Positions 33,675-43,175 of a DNA stretch of 64,000 bases are shown here, piece after piece. The stretch is from the NCBI RefSeq assembly GCF_003259375.1, contig NZ_QLLN01000004.1:374495-438494 (forward strand), in the 5' to 3' direction. Source of the DNA: Arenibacter echinorum (lineage in GTDB: Bacteria > Bacteroidota > Bacteroidia > Flavobacteriales > Flavobacteriaceae). Under the pieces are notes generated by a model. It did no database searches. It saw only the letters and a list, made by a program, of their open reading frames with translations, and had not been told where the DNA came from. A program made the translations under genes and the position numbers. The first letter of the stretch is position 1; each line of letters opens with the position of its first letter.

Positions 33675-34202
33675 ATGACAAAGGAAGAGTGTTTCTACCT
33701 CGGTAAAATCGTTTCTAAACATAGCTTTAAGGGAGAGGTACTCATTAAATTGGATACCGACGAACCCGAATTGTACGAAAAACTGGAATCAGTATTCGTT
33801 TCCCTCGGAAGCAATCTGGTTCCTTTTTTTATTGAAAAAAGTCAACTTCACAAATCCAGCCTATTGCGCGTGCGATTTGAGGAGGTTGCCGATGAATCGG
33901 ACGCAGATAAGGTAATGGGCTCCGAAATATATCTCCCCCTTAAATTTTTGCCCAAACTAAAAGGCAATAAGTTCTATTACCACGAGGTAATTGGCTTTGC
34001 CATGGAAGACAAGGTCCATGGAAATATAGGAAATATCCAAAGCATTAACGACACCACGTCCCAAGCCCTATTTGAGGTTGAAAAAGGGGACAAACAATTA
34101 CTTATTCCGGTAAGGGATGAGATAATAGTTAAAGTGGACCGTGAAAACAAGACTATTTTTATTGACACCCCGGAAGGATTGGTCGACCTTTATTTATCCT
34201 AA
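33675..34202 (+). CDS. rimM: Ribosome maturation factor RimM
   Basis: A 175-residue RimM, which binds S19 in the 30S head and helps 16S rRNA processing. The N-terminal barrel starts FYLGKIVSKHSFKGEVLIKLDTDEPE, and the C-terminal PRC-type barrel has KFYYHEVIGFAMEDKVHGNIG and LIPVRDEIIVKVDRENKTIFIDTPEGL. Length and motifs fit the family. It lies directly after rpsP, as in most bacteria. Confidence 0.95.
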   Translation: MTKEECFYLGKIVSKHSFKGEVLIKLDTDEPELYEKLESVFVSLGSNLVPFFIEKSQLHKSSLLRVRFEEVADESDADKVMGSEIYLPLKFLPKLKGNKFYYHEVIGFAMEDKVHGNIGNIQSINDTTSQALFEVEKGDKQLLIPVRDEIIVKVDRENKTIFIDTPEGLVDLYLS

Positions 34203-34419
34203 ACTACCCCCCATTTTAATTTTTCTCCCGCTATAAAACGAATGATAATTTTACCTATCTTTCTTTATTGCATTACTGATTGATCGGGCCAAATCCAAAA
34301 ATATTTTACTATTTGGATTTAGCTAGTCAAATTGTTTATAGGAGGAAACTCTTTAAGGCATTATGATATGTAAATGGAAATAATTATTCAGTATTCACGA
34401 GATTATTTTATGCGTTAAA

Positions 34420-35007
34420 ATGATTCATCCTAAAACAGAATTACAATTCATCAATAAGGAAATTGGCTATGGAGTAGTAGCCACAGAATTTATTCCAGCC
34501 GGAACCATAACCTGGGTATTGGATAAGCTGGACCGCGAATTTGCCCCGGCCGAATTGGAATCCTTGGAACCCCTTTATCAGTCCATTTTGGATACTTACA
34601 CCTTTAGGGACAATAAGGGAAGATATATACTTTGCTGGGACAATGCCAGATACGTAAACCACAGCTTTAATTCCAACTGCCTTACTACGGCCTATGATTT
34701 TGAGGTGGCCATAAGGGATATCCATGTAGGGGAACAACTAACGGATGATTACGGATATTTGAACATTCCACAACCCTTTAGGGGAATTGATGAGGGAACA
34801 AAACGAAAGGTTGTATATCCGGATGACCTATTAAAATATTACAAAGTATGGGACAAAAAACTACAACTCGTGTTTCCGAAAATCCCAAAGCTGGACCAAC
34901 CCTTAAAGCCCCTGATTACAGAAAATCTCTGGAATTTGATAAGCTCTATTTCCGAAGGCAAAAAAATGATGGACTCCATTAAAAACAACTATTACAACGG
35001 GGATTAG
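34420..35007 (+). CDS. SET-domain protein (putative protein lysine methyltransferase)
   Basis: A 195-residue protein with a SET domain: NKEIGYGVVATEFIPAGTITWV opens it, WDNARYVNHSFNSNCLTT is the NHS cofactor-binding pseudoknot motif, and GEQLTDDYGYLNI carries the catalytic Tyr region. SET enzymes transfer methyl from S-adenosylmethionine to lysines; bacterial targets are mostly unknown. A post-SET cysteine cluster is absent. The 217 bases before it hold no other gene. It stands alone between rimM and the sulfatase. Confidence 0.82.
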   Translation: MIHPKTELQFINKEIGYGVVATEFIPAGTITWVLDKLDREFAPAELESLEPLYQSILDTYTFRDNKGRYILCWDNARYVNHSFNSNCLTTAYDFEVAIRDIHVGEQLTDDYGYLNIPQPFRGIDEGTKRKVVYPDDLLKYYKVWDKKLQLVFPKIPKLDQPLKPLITENLWNLISSISEGKKMMDSIKNNYYNGD

Positions 35008-35144
35008 CGATAACTACGACCTCCCCTATACTGCACCGTTAAATGTTTGGTTTCGGCACTTTCAGCTATTAGGGCATAACATTTCAAAATATTATTTTAG
35101 CTTTATCAAATCTGTACTACAGACATTCATTTAAAACTAAAATA

Positions 35145-36572
35145 ATGCACAAGAATCTACACTTGCTTATACTTTCTTTGGTTTTATTTTCCTGTACGGA
35201 AAAGAAAAAAGAATCGCAACCCAAAGTTCCACCCAATGTAATTTTGATTTTTACCGATGATCAAGGGTATCAGGATATAGGTACTTTTGGTTCGCCCAAT
35301 ATTGAAACCCCGCATTTGGACCAAATGGCAAAAGAAGGGGTAAAACTTACCAGCTTTTACTCCGCACAACCCATTTGTTCCGCTTCAAGGGCAGGAATAT
35401 TGACCGGCTGCTACCCCAACCGTATTGGCATACACAATGCCTTGGGACCAGGTAGCCCCATAGGAATAAATGCATCGGAGATGACCATAGCGGAAATGTT
35501 GAAAAACATTGGATATAAAACCGCCATTTTTGGAAAATGGCATTTGGGCGATAGCCCTAAATTCTTGCCTACAAGACATGGTTTTGATGAATTTTTCGGC
35601 ATCCCCTACTCCAATGATATGTGGCCCTACCACCCACAGCAGGGCACCGTATTCAATTTTGGGCCGCTTCAATTATTTGAAAATGAAACCGTACTGGACA
35701 CGCTTACAGATCAGTCTCAACTTACAACCCAAATAACAGAAAAAAGTGTCGATTTTATCAACAGAAATAAAAACAATCCTTTCTTTCTATATGTGCCCCA
35801 TCCACAGCCGCATGTACCGCTTTTTGTCTCCGACAAATTCAAAGGGAAATCTAAAAGGGGACTATACGGTGATGTCATTATGGAGATCGACTGGTCTGTG
35901 GGTGAAATACTGGCTGCTTTAAAAGAGAATGGACTGGAAGATAATACTTTAGTAATCTTTACTTCGGACAATGGACCCTGGTTGTCCTATGGCAATCATG
36001 CCGGAAGTGCATTGCCGTTTAGGGAGGGCAAAGGTACGGCTTGGGAAGGTGCACAGCGAGAGCCCTTTATTATGCGATACCCCAAAAAGTTAGCTCCTGG
36101 AAAAACCATAGACGTACCAGTAATGGCTATAGATATTTTACCTACCATTGCAGAAATTACCGGTGCCCGACTGCCAAATTTAACTATCGACGGAAAAAGC
36201 GCCTTGACCGTGTTCACAGGGGAAAGCCAAGAGAGTCCGCAAGAAGCTTATTTCTTTTACTATAGAATAAACGAACTAATGGGGGTCCGCTATGATAAAT
36301 GGAAAATGTATTTCCCCCATACTTACAGGACCATGGATAGACAAGAGCCGGGCAAGGACGGACTTCCGGGAGAGTACCGAATGATAGAGATGGAAGAAAT
36401 AGAACTTTATGACGTTACAACGGATATAGGCGAGACCAACAACGTGGCCGAAGAATACCCCGAAGTGGTAGATAAAATTAAGATCCTTGCGAATGACATA
36501 CGCCACGAATTAGGCGATTCACTTCTCGATCTGGAAGGCACCAAAAACAGGGAGGCAGGAAAAGCAGAGTAA
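35145..36572 (+). CDS. Sulfatase lipoprotein (arylsulfatase family S1)
   Basis: A 475-residue sulfatase with a lipoprotein signal (LHLLILSLVLFSC, acylated Cys17), so it is anchored in the periplasm or at the surface. It has the metal-binding FTDDQG (Asp38, Asp39), the formylglycine signature CSASRAGILTG with Cys78 as the residue to be matured, FGKWHLG and TSDNGPW. The family hydrolyses sulfate esters, in marine Flavobacteriaceae often of algal polysaccharides; no SusCD pair or glycosidase is adjacent, so the substrate is open. The Cys-type needs an anaerobic sulfatase-maturing enzyme or FGE elsewhere. Confidence 0.93.
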   Translation: MHKNLHLLILSLVLFSCTEKKKESQPKVPPNVILIFTDDQGYQDIGTFGSPNIETPHLDQMAKEGVKLTSFYSAQPICSASRAGILTGCYPNRIGIHNALGPGSPIGINASEMTIAEMLKNIGYKTAIFGKWHLGDSPKFLPTRHGFDEFFGIPYSNDMWPYHPQQGTVFNFGPLQLFENETVLDTLTDQSQLTTQITEKSVDFINRNKNNPFFLYVPHPQPHVPLFVSDKFKGKSKRGLYGDVIMEIDWSVGEILAALKENGLEDNTLVIFTSDNGPWLSYGNHAGSALPFREGKGTAWEGAQREPFIMRYPKKLAPGKTIDVPVMAIDILPTIAEITGARLPNLTIDGKSALTVFTGESQESPQEAYFFYYRINELMGVRYDKWKMYFPHTYRTMDRQEPGKDGLPGEYRMIEMEEIELYDVTTDIGETNNVAEEYPEVVDKIKILANDIRHELGDSLLDLEGTKNREAGKAE

Positions 36573-36623
36573 ACAAACCCATCTTCCAACAGCTAACTAG
36601 AAATCCAAAATAAAAGAATTTTT

Positions 36624-37337
36624 ATGGCCAAGCCCTTCCTATTTAAACAATTCCAAATACATCAGGATCGCTGTGCCATGAAAATAGGAACCGATGGAGT
36701 TTTGTTGGGAGCCTGGACCTCCCTACAGCAGCAACCGCAGTCTATTTTGGATATAGGTGCTGGGACTGGGCTTATTGCTTTGATGTTGGCACAAAGAAGC
36801 CATGCAGAAACCATTGACGCTATAGAGATCAATGAAGATGCCTATGAGCAATGTGTGGACAATTTTGAAAGCTCCGAATGGGCCGATCGCCTATTCTGTT
36901 ACCACGCCTCCCTGGGTGAGTTTGTTGATGAAATGGACGACAAATACGACCTTATTGTTTCCAATCCACCTTTCTATTCGGAAATGGTTTCTAGTGGAGA
37001 TGAATCCCGGGATATGGCAAGACAGAATCAATCCCTCCCTTTTGATGGTCTTCTGGGCGGAGTTGCCCAACTAATGTCCCTCAACGGAACCTTTTCAACT
37101 ATTATCCCTTACAAGGAAGAGGAGGGCTTTTTGGAAATGGCCCAAAAGCTCGACCTTTTTCCAAAACGGGTAACAAGGGTGAAAGGAAATCCTAAATCAG
37201 AAATAAAACGCAGTTTAATTGAATTCCAGTTTGGGGATATAGCAGGTACTACTAGCGATCTAACTATAGAATTGGAGCGACATAAGTACACCCAGGATTA
37301 CATTGATTTGACCAAAGATTTTTATTTAAAAATGTAA
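36624..37337 (+). CDS. trmN6: tRNA1(Val) (adenine-37-N6)-methyltransferase
   Basis: A 237-residue class I methyltransferase of the TrmN6/YfiC type. It begins FLFKQFQIHQDRCAMKIGTDGVLLGAW, a segment typical of the family, then the SAM-binding LDIGAGTGLIALMLAQR and the catalytic VSNPPFYSE for N6-adenine methylation. These enzymes modify A37 of tRNA1-Val. The start at 36624 is supported by MAKPFLFKQF. It follows the sulfatase by 51 bases but is functionally unrelated. Confidence 0.9.
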   Translation: MAKPFLFKQFQIHQDRCAMKIGTDGVLLGAWTSLQQQPQSILDIGAGTGLIALMLAQRSHAETIDAIEINEDAYEQCVDNFESSEWADRLFCYHASLGEFVDEMDDKYDLIVSNPPFYSEMVSSGDESRDMARQNQSLPFDGLLGGVAQLMSLNGTFSTIIPYKEEEGFLEMAQKLDLFPKRVTRVKGNPKSEIKRSLIEFQFGDIAGTTSDLTIELERHKYTQDYIDLTKDFYLKM

Positions 37338-37385
37338 CAACTATAGTTTCTGGTGTTATATTTTTAAATAAATCCTTTAATTGTT

Positions 37386-37393
37386 TATTTTTG
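37386..37393 (+). promoter_or_regulatory. Candidate -7 element TATTTTTG of the acyl-CoA dehydrogenase
   Basis: TATTTTTG fits TAnnTTTG and lies 17 bases before the chosen ATG at 37411, giving a start near 37400. The area is AT-rich, so a chance match is possible. Confidence 0.4.
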
Positions 37394-37410
37394 ATTCTAA
37401 AATTTATTCT

Positions 37411-38589
37411 ATGCGACCCGATTTGTTTGAAGCTCCTGACTATTACAACTTAGACGACCTTTTATCCGAAGAACATAAATTGGTGCGCGATGCTGCCAGA
37501 CAGTGGGTTAAAAGGGATATTTCCCCCATCATAGAAGAATATGCCCAAAAAGCAGAATTCCCTAAGCAAATTATTAAGGGCTTATCCGAAATTGGTGCTT
37601 TCGGACCCTATATCCCAGAAGAATATGGAGGTGCCGGTCTGGACCAAATTAGCTACGGGTTAATAATGCAGGAAATAGAACGAGGCGATAGTGGGGTACG
37701 TTCTACTGCCTCGGTACAATCTTCTTTAGTGATGTATCCTATTTTCGCATATGGCAACGAGGAACAGCGCCAAAAATACTTGCCTAAACTGGCCTCTGGG
37801 GAATATATGGGTTGTTTTGGATTAACGGAACCCAACCATGGTTCCAACCCTAGTGGCATGGAAACAAGGTTTAAGGATAAAGGCGATCATTATCTGTTGA
37901 ACGGTGCCAAACTTTGGATTTCAAATTCTCCTTTTGCGGACATTGCCGTAGTATGGGCCAAAAATGAAGAAGGGCGTATCCATGGACTAATTGTAGAGCG
38001 GGGCATGGAAGGTTTTTCCACACCCGAAACCCACAATAAATGGTCATTACGTGCTTCTGCTACGGGAGAATTAATTTTTGACAACGTAAAAGTCCCTAAG
38101 AAAAATCTCTTGGCTGGAAAAAGTGGACTTGGCGCACCACTTGGTTGTCTGGATTCTGCCCGTTACGGAATTGCCTGGGGAGCCATTGGTGCTGCGATGG
38201 ATTGCTATGACACCGCTTTGAGATACGCCAAGGAACGTATCCAGTTTGGAAAACCTATAGCTGCCACCCAATTGCAACAAAAAAAATTGGCCGAGATGAT
38301 TACAGAAATCACCAAAGCACAATTATTGGCCTTCCGATTGGGGCAATTGAAAAATGAAGGAAGGGCCACCACGGCACAAATCTCAATGGCCAAGCGCAAT
38401 AACGTGGAAATGGCGATCAAGATAGCCCGGGAAGCCCGACAGGTTTTGGGAGGCATGGGCATAACTGGTGAATATAGTATTATGCGCCATATGATGAATC
38501 TTGAAAGTGTCATCACCTATGAGGGCACACATGACATCCACCTACTGATTACAGGTGCGGACATTACCGGATTACCAGCTTTTCAATAG
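37411..38589 (+). CDS. gcdH: Glutaryl-CoA dehydrogenase-type acyl-CoA dehydrogenase
   Basis: A 392-residue acyl-CoA dehydrogenase. Features close to glutaryl-CoA dehydrogenase are GVRSTASVQSSLVMYPIFAYG, with the Arg that binds the glutaryl carboxylate, and CFGLTEPNHGSNP. Further on are AREARQVLGGMGITGEYSIMRH and the catalytic base Glu in VITYEGTHDIHLL (residue 371). It oxidises and decarboxylates glutaryl-CoA to crotonyl-CoA in lysine and tryptophan breakdown, using FAD. The frame opens at a TTG at 37381, but the ATG at 37411 fits family starts and the promoter. Specificity is likely but not certain. Confidence 0.85.
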   Translation: MRPDLFEAPDYYNLDDLLSEEHKLVRDAARQWVKRDISPIIEEYAQKAEFPKQIIKGLSEIGAFGPYIPEEYGGAGLDQISYGLIMQEIERGDSGVRSTASVQSSLVMYPIFAYGNEEQRQKYLPKLASGEYMGCFGLTEPNHGSNPSGMETRFKDKGDHYLLNGAKLWISNSPFADIAVVWAKNEEGRIHGLIVERGMEGFSTPETHNKWSLRASATGELIFDNVKVPKKNLLAGKSGLGAPLGCLDSARYGIAWGAIGAAMDCYDTALRYAKERIQFGKPIAATQLQQKKLAEMITEITKAQLLAFRLGQLKNEGRATTAQISMAKRNNVEMAIKIAREARQVLGGMGITGEYSIMRHMMNLESVITYEGTHDIHLLITGADITGLPAFQ

Positions 38590-38675
38590 GCATGTTATGC
38601 CCCAATACAATAATTAAATTGGAAGCTCTGAGAAATCCCTTTACCCAGCTATGTAAATTTAGTTGTTGCTATACC

Positions 38676-39176
38676 CTATTTTGTTGGCCTAGGCTTCCTT
38701 ACCAAACTATCCGCAGGATAAGTAGTCTTTAAATATGCCATTTGCGCCTTGGACCAATCCAAAATTTTATCCCGTTGTTCAGGGGTGAGCTTAGCCTCTG
38801 GATGAAGTCCAAAATAAGTATATGAGGGTATTGGCATTTCTTTTTCATCCACCATTTCTACAATTTCTTCGAATTTGTGGTATTGAATGGCCAAAGGTAA
38901 CTTTGTGAAATTGGAAAAATTCAAATGTCTTTTACCGTCTACAACATGACTGTTTAAGAACCAAGCTGCTGGCTGAAAGTTGGAATACCAAGGATATTCT
39001 GTTTTATTGGAATGACAATCATTACAGGAAACTTTCAACAAATGGTTTACATCCCCAGGAACCTGGTAGTTCTTGGAAATGTCATAAGCATTGTCGTTCG
39101 ATTCATTTTTTTCGGGTCGGATAAACTGGATCAGGATCAATACTACTCCCAGCCCTATCAAAATTTTTTTAAGCAT
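38676..39176 (-). CDS. Haem-binding domain protein (single CxxCH, membrane-anchored)
   Basis: A 166-residue protein with an N-terminal membrane anchor (KILIGLGVVLILIQFI) and a haem-binding domain built around VSCNDCHSNKTEYPWYSN, where Cys-x-x-Cys-His attaches one c-type haem. WFLNSHVVDGKRHLNFSNF and the later PSYTYFGLHPEAKLT match the domain. It should face the periplasm and may carry electrons or sense redox; its partner is not adjacent. Upstream lies a 361-base gap before GH1. Confidence 0.87.
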   Translation of the reverse strand: MLKKILIGLGVVLILIQFIRPEKNESNDNAYDISKNYQVPGDVNHLLKVSCNDCHSNKTEYPWYSNFQPAAWFLNSHVVDGKRHLNFSNFTKLPLAIQYHKFEEIVEMVDEKEMPIPSYTYFGLHPEAKLTPEQRDKILDWSKAQMAYLKTTYPADSLVRKPRPTK

Positions 39177-39537
39177 AATAAAAAATATTGGTTAATGATT
39201 AATAAAGTAAATTATAAGTTGTAGGCCGTGTACTAAGGTAATATATTTTTGGTATTGACGCTCATTTCAGAAAATGGTTTAATAATTAATATTAAACTAA
39301 CTAATTGAATATCTTATGATAACATCTTCAATAACATTAAAACTTAATTTTACCCTAACCTAATAAAGGATACGTTCTTATAATTTGATTTGAGTTAGCT
39401 ACTCTAAACCGATGGTCTCATCGGTTTTTTTGTTTCCCAAAGTCAAGCTCTTTTTCTGGTCGAAAAATTCCGATGTAGTCATAAAACCTTTTCCAAAAAA
39501 AATGAAATCTGCTGAGCATTATTTAGAAGAAGACCTT
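39177..39537. other. Intergenic region with an orphan plus-strand terminator
   Basis: A 361-base AT-rich gap between two minus-strand genes. Its one clear structure is the hairpin with T run at 39406-39431, pointing along the plus strand although no plus-strand gene lies within 800 bases upstream. A weak TATAATTTG at about 39379-39387 precedes it. No protein-coding frame of note is seen. Confidence 0.5.
39406..39431 (+). terminator. Orphan rho-independent terminator
   Basis: AACCGATG-GTCT-CATCGGTT forms a perfect 8-bp stem with a four-base loop, preceded by A residues and followed by a run of seven or more T. On the minus strand no T run follows, so the direction is plus. It may end a small RNA. 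Confidence 0.75.
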
Positions 39538-40911
39538 TTAATACAAAATCTTTATGGAAGCCAGAAAATCGCTAAACCATTGTCCCGAAGACTTTATAAT
39601 TCTTTTCTGATTTTCAAAATCGATATAAACCAGCCCAAATCTTGGGTGATACCCTTCGGCCCATTCAAAATTGTCCGTAAACGTCCATACAAAATATCCG
39701 TCTACCCTAAGTCCTTCCCTTTGTGCTTTGTGCACCTGCTTCAAATAAGCCTGTAGATAGGCAAGCCTTTCTTTGTCGTGTACCCCACCTTTGTAGATTT
39801 CATCTGCAAAGGCAGCTCCGTTTTCAGTAATTACTATTTTTTTTACTCCTTCATAGCCATTAAATCGTTTTATCATTTTAAAAATACTGGGCGGATAGAC
39901 TTCCCAGTCCATTAGGGTAGCCCTAACCTTGCGCTTACTCGCCTTTACTATTTTAGCCCTGATATAGGGAACAAAATAGGAATGCTTTACTTTTTCGCGG
40001 GTGTAATTTTGGACCCCTACAAAATCGAAATCAAATACGGAATTTTCAGCGTCCCCCGGCAATATATATGGCTGTATACGTTTTAAAACTGGGATCGTAT
40101 CCCAAGGGTACCCCATTCCCAAAGAAGGTTCTATAAAGAGTCGGTTGAGCATGGCATCTGCCCTTTCTGCCGCCTTAAGATCCCTGCTATTGTTCCTATA
40201 AGGTGATATTTGGGAACAGGAGAAGGTAGTGCCAATATTGGCATTGGCCACCAAATTGCGTAAAATCCTACCTCCTGCAGCCTGACATAATACAGCGTGG
40301 TGAACCGAGGGCAAAAAATTTCTTAAGCCTTTCCTACCCGGCGCATGTACCCCTAGAAAATACCCAGCACCCGTAAAAACCATAGGTTCGTTCAATACCA
40401 TCCAATTCTTGACCCTATCCCCAAAGCTGTTGGCGCAGACGGTTGCATATTCCTGGAACCACCCCAGAATTTCACGATTGGTCCACCCCCCTTTTTTCTC
40501 CAGCGCAAGGGGCAGATCCCAGTGATATAAAGTCACCCAAGGCGTTATACCACATTCCAGACAAAAGTTGATAACATCATTATAAAACTGAATTCCTTTT
40601 GAACTTATGGTTCCTGTTCCATTTGGCAGTATCCGGGACCAGGACAAGGAGAACCTAAAGTGGTCAATATTCATTTTTCTCATCAAGAGGATATCCTCTT
40701 GAAACTTGTGATAAAATTCACAGGCATCATTACCGTGCTGATTTTGGTAGGTATTCCCTTTCTTTGAGGTAAAATCGTCCCAAATGGAGGGCCCTTTGTC
40801 ATGAACATCATGTGCCCCCTCTATCTGATATGCCGCCGTAGCTACGCCCCAAATAAAATCTTCTCCAAAGTCATTTGCTTGTAAATCAAAATAATCTGAA
40901 TTTTTCGACAT
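39538..40911 (-). CDS. GH1 family beta-glucosidase-like glycoside hydrolase
   Basis: A 457-residue family 1 glycosidase. The acid/base is Glu175 in WMVLNEPMVF and the nucleophile Glu363 in IVITENGAAFADE. The N-terminal FIWGVATAAYQIEGA and C-terminal YFVWTFTDNFEWAEGYHPRFGLVYID signatures are present. GH1 enzymes hydrolyse beta-glucosides and beta-galactosides with retention. There is no signal peptide, so it should act in the cytoplasm on imported oligosaccharides or glycolipid-like molecules. It lies 17 bases downstream of a glycosyltransferase, so the two are probably cotranscribed. Confidence 0.93.
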   Translation of the reverse strand: MSKNSDYFDLQANDFGEDFIWGVATAAYQIEGAHDVHDKGPSIWDDFTSKKGNTYQNQHGNDACEFYHKFQEDILLMRKMNIDHFRFSLSWSRILPNGTGTISSKGIQFYNDVINFCLECGITPWVTLYHWDLPLALEKKGGWTNREILGWFQEYATVCANSFGDRVKNWMVLNEPMVFTGAGYFLGVHAPGRKGLRNFLPSVHHAVLCQAAGGRILRNLVANANIGTTFSCSQISPYRNNSRDLKAAERADAMLNRLFIEPSLGMGYPWDTIPVLKRIQPYILPGDAENSVFDFDFVGVQNYTREKVKHSYFVPYIRAKIVKASKRKVRATLMDWEVYPPSIFKMIKRFNGYEGVKKIVITENGAAFADEIYKGGVHDKERLAYLQAYLKQVHKAQREGLRVDGYFVWTFTDNFEWAEGYHPRFGLVYIDFENQKRIIKSSGQWFSDFLASIKILY

Positions 40912-40928
40912 AATATAGCTAAGATTGC

Positions 40929-41924
40929 TTAACCAAGAACGGCCTCTTCAAGCAACTGGTCAATAATCTGTTCTGTGATATCCGGATAGTCTACCTCTAT
41001 TTTAGCCTCGCTATCTACCCACTCTCTTAATTTGTCCACATGCTTATTTTTTAGGGATTTGATTACGGGAATCCCCAATTCTTTCAAGGCAGCGGAATTG
41101 CACTGCTGTTCATATTGTCCCTTCATGGGGATTACCATCAACTTCTTGCCCAGGTACAAAGCCTCGGCAGGGGTTTCAAAACCTGCACCGCACAATATGC
41201 CCTTGGCCGTGACCATGCTATTCACAAATGCTTCGTTGGTTATTGGCCTAATACTTATATTCTTGCCAAAAAATTCTACCTTATTGTGTTTGGAAAAAAC
41301 TTCCCATTTAATATTGGAAATCTCTGAAAGGGTTTTCAATATCCTACCATCGCTGTAAGACGGCAGATACACGGTATAATGATTCCCCTCCTTAGCCTCG
41401 GCCGTTCTAATATCCTGTCTTATGATAGGGGTATAGATCCTATCCCCATAGGCTCTAAAATGCAGACCATACTGTTGGGTTGTGGGCGCATAGTTTTTTA
41501 GGATAAATTTCCCCATTAAGTCATTTTTGTCCGGCTTAGGGGAATTGGGTGAAAGTACCGCCGCCTGATGGCTAAAACTTATGGAAGGCTTATTTTTCAG
41601 TTTACATGCCCAGGCAGAAACGGGCTCAAAATCATTTATGACCAAGTCATAATCCTCTATAGGTACACTCTTTATCTCTCGCTGCAATCTAGCGGCATTG
41701 GACTTGAGATAGGTCCTCCATAAATTAACATTTCCTTGTTTGCCAAAAATAAAACTAAGTCCTTGAAGCTGATACTTCACCGAATGGGGAATCTGAATAT
41801 CTGCTTGTATTCCACTTACGAGTATATCCAATTCCAATCCTTTTTTCTGTAGTGCGGGAATAACATCGCGCGCCCTACTTAAATGACCATTGCCAGTTCC
41901 CTGGATGGCATATAGTACTTTCAT
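40929..41924 (-). CDS. MurG-like glycosyltransferase (GT-B fold)
   Basis: A 331-residue GT-B glycosyltransferase. It opens MKVLYAIQGTGNGHLSRARDVIPAL, the Gly-rich loop seen in MurG/UGT-like enzymes, and closes with the donor-binding segment GILCGAGFETPAEALYLGKKLMVIPMKGQYEQQCNSAAL. Glycosyl transfer from a nucleotide sugar to a lipid or other acceptor is inferred. The upstream neighbour is an LpxH-like phosphoesterase (about 40 to 60 bases away), which points to envelope glycolipid synthesis, but the acceptor is not known. Confidence 0.82.
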   Translation of the reverse strand: MKVLYAIQGTGNGHLSRARDVIPALQKKGLELDILVSGIQADIQIPHSVKYQLQGLSFIFGKQGNVNLWRTYLKSNAARLQREIKSVPIEDYDLVINDFEPVSAWACKLKNKPSISFSHQAAVLSPNSPKPDKNDLMGKFILKNYAPTTQQYGLHFRAYGDRIYTPIIRQDIRTAEAKEGNHYTVYLPSYSDGRILKTLSEISNIKWEVFSKHNKVEFFGKNISIRPITNEAFVNSMVTAKGILCGAGFETPAEALYLGKKLMVIPMKGQYEQQCNSAALKELGIPVIKSLKNKHVDKLREWVDSEAKIEVDYPDITEQIIDQLLEEAVLG

Positions 41925-41961
41925 ATTATTAGTGTTTTAAGAGATCAAATGAAGAGGACCA

Positions 41962-42822
41962 TCATTTGTTCTCGGCGGAAGTCAAAAATTGAAATTCCCT
42001 CACCAAATTTTGAAAAAGTTGGTTTTTATCCAGGATCTCCATTGGCTCCATCATATTTTCATCATCATTGATAACCAAAACATCCTCCATGTAGTGGTAT
42101 AACTTCCACTCCCCATTATTATATTCCAAACTAGTTAAATTCTCTATCCAATCCCCTGAATTAAGGTACATAACAGAACCCTTGGAAGTAGATATTTCCC
42201 TCATTTCTGGCTGGTGAATATGCCCACAAACCACATAATCATATTCATTTTCTATGGCGATATCGGCCGCAATCTGTTCAAAATCATTAATAAACTTAAT
42301 GGCCGATTTAACACTGTTTTTTATCTTCTTGGACATGGAAACCGGTCCTTTTCCCATTTTTTTACTGCAATAATTTATGGCACTGTTCAACAAAATCAAC
42401 ATATCATAACCTGTAGCGCCCAACCTTGCGATCCATTTGGAATGTTGCATGGTAACATCAAAAACATCCCCATGAAACATCCAGGCCTTGCTACCATTGA
42501 TCTCTAAAACCACTTTGTTGACAATACTAAAAGAGCCCAACTTAAAGCCTAGAAATTTCCTTAGCATTTCATCATGGTTGCCCGCTACATAGTGCACGGG
42601 GATTCCTTCCGCCACCCATTGCATAATGATCTTTACCACCTTCATGTGCGATTTTGGCCAGTAGCGCTTGCTAAATTGCCATATATCAATAATATCGCCG
42701 TTCAAAACCACTTCTTTTGGTTTTATCGACTTTAGATATTTTACCAATTCCTTGGCATGGCATCCGTAGGTACCCAAATGCACATCGGACAAAACCACTA
42801 GTTCCACAGGTCTTTTTTTCAT
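41962..42822 (-). CDS. LpxH-like metallophosphoesterase (UDP-2,3-diacylglucosamine diphosphatase family)
   Basis: A 286-residue calcineurin-like phosphoesterase with all metal motifs: SDVHLG, NGDIIDIW, AGNHDEM and CGHIHQPE. This layout fits the LpxH-type family that cleaves UDP-2,3-diacylglucosamine to lipid X in lipid A synthesis. Bacteroidota carry several paralogues, so the exact substrate is uncertain. The frame is open from 42870, but the ATG at 42822 (MKKRPVELVVLSDVHLG) fits family starts. It probably heads an operon with the glycosyltransferase and GH1 genes. Confidence 0.82.
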   Translation of the reverse strand: MKKRPVELVVLSDVHLGTYGCHAKELVKYLKSIKPKEVVLNGDIIDIWQFSKRYWPKSHMKVVKIIMQWVAEGIPVHYVAGNHDEMLRKFLGFKLGSFSIVNKVVLEINGSKAWMFHGDVFDVTMQHSKWIARLGATGYDMLILLNSAINYCSKKMGKGPVSMSKKIKNSVKSAIKFINDFEQIAADIAIENEYDYVVCGHIHQPEMREISTSKGSVMYLNSGDWIENLTSLEYNNGEWKLYHYMEDVLVINDDENMMEPMEILDKNQLFQNLVREFQFLTSAENK

Positions 42823-43175
42823 GAAGTAATATTTGGTCGGTTTATTATTCGAAACTTGAAAGGAGAGCAAAAGGACCTGGATCCCGCGTTTAATAATTGG
42901 ACCATGGTGGTCAATAATGAATCAGAAATAATTTTCATGCACAGAAAATCAATATAAATTCAAAGATTGCCATTTCAGGCTGATAATAAACTAAATATGA
43001 CTTTAAAATTAGGTTATATGATTGTTAACAGACTGTTTTTCAAAGAGGCTGAAAGTACAATTAAGCTCCGCAATTATCACAAAAAGTAGCATAATGGAAG
43101 TTGTAAAGAAGAGTAAACAACTAAAGTTCAAGATTAGGAAATAGGCCTCAGGACAAAAAAATGGGGCTAAGGATA
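42823..43175. other. Intergenic region, nothing recognised
   Basis: About 350 bases between two minus-strand genes. It must hold the promoter of the phosphoesterase operon. No repeat, RNA or convincing frame was seen. Confidence 0.45.
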
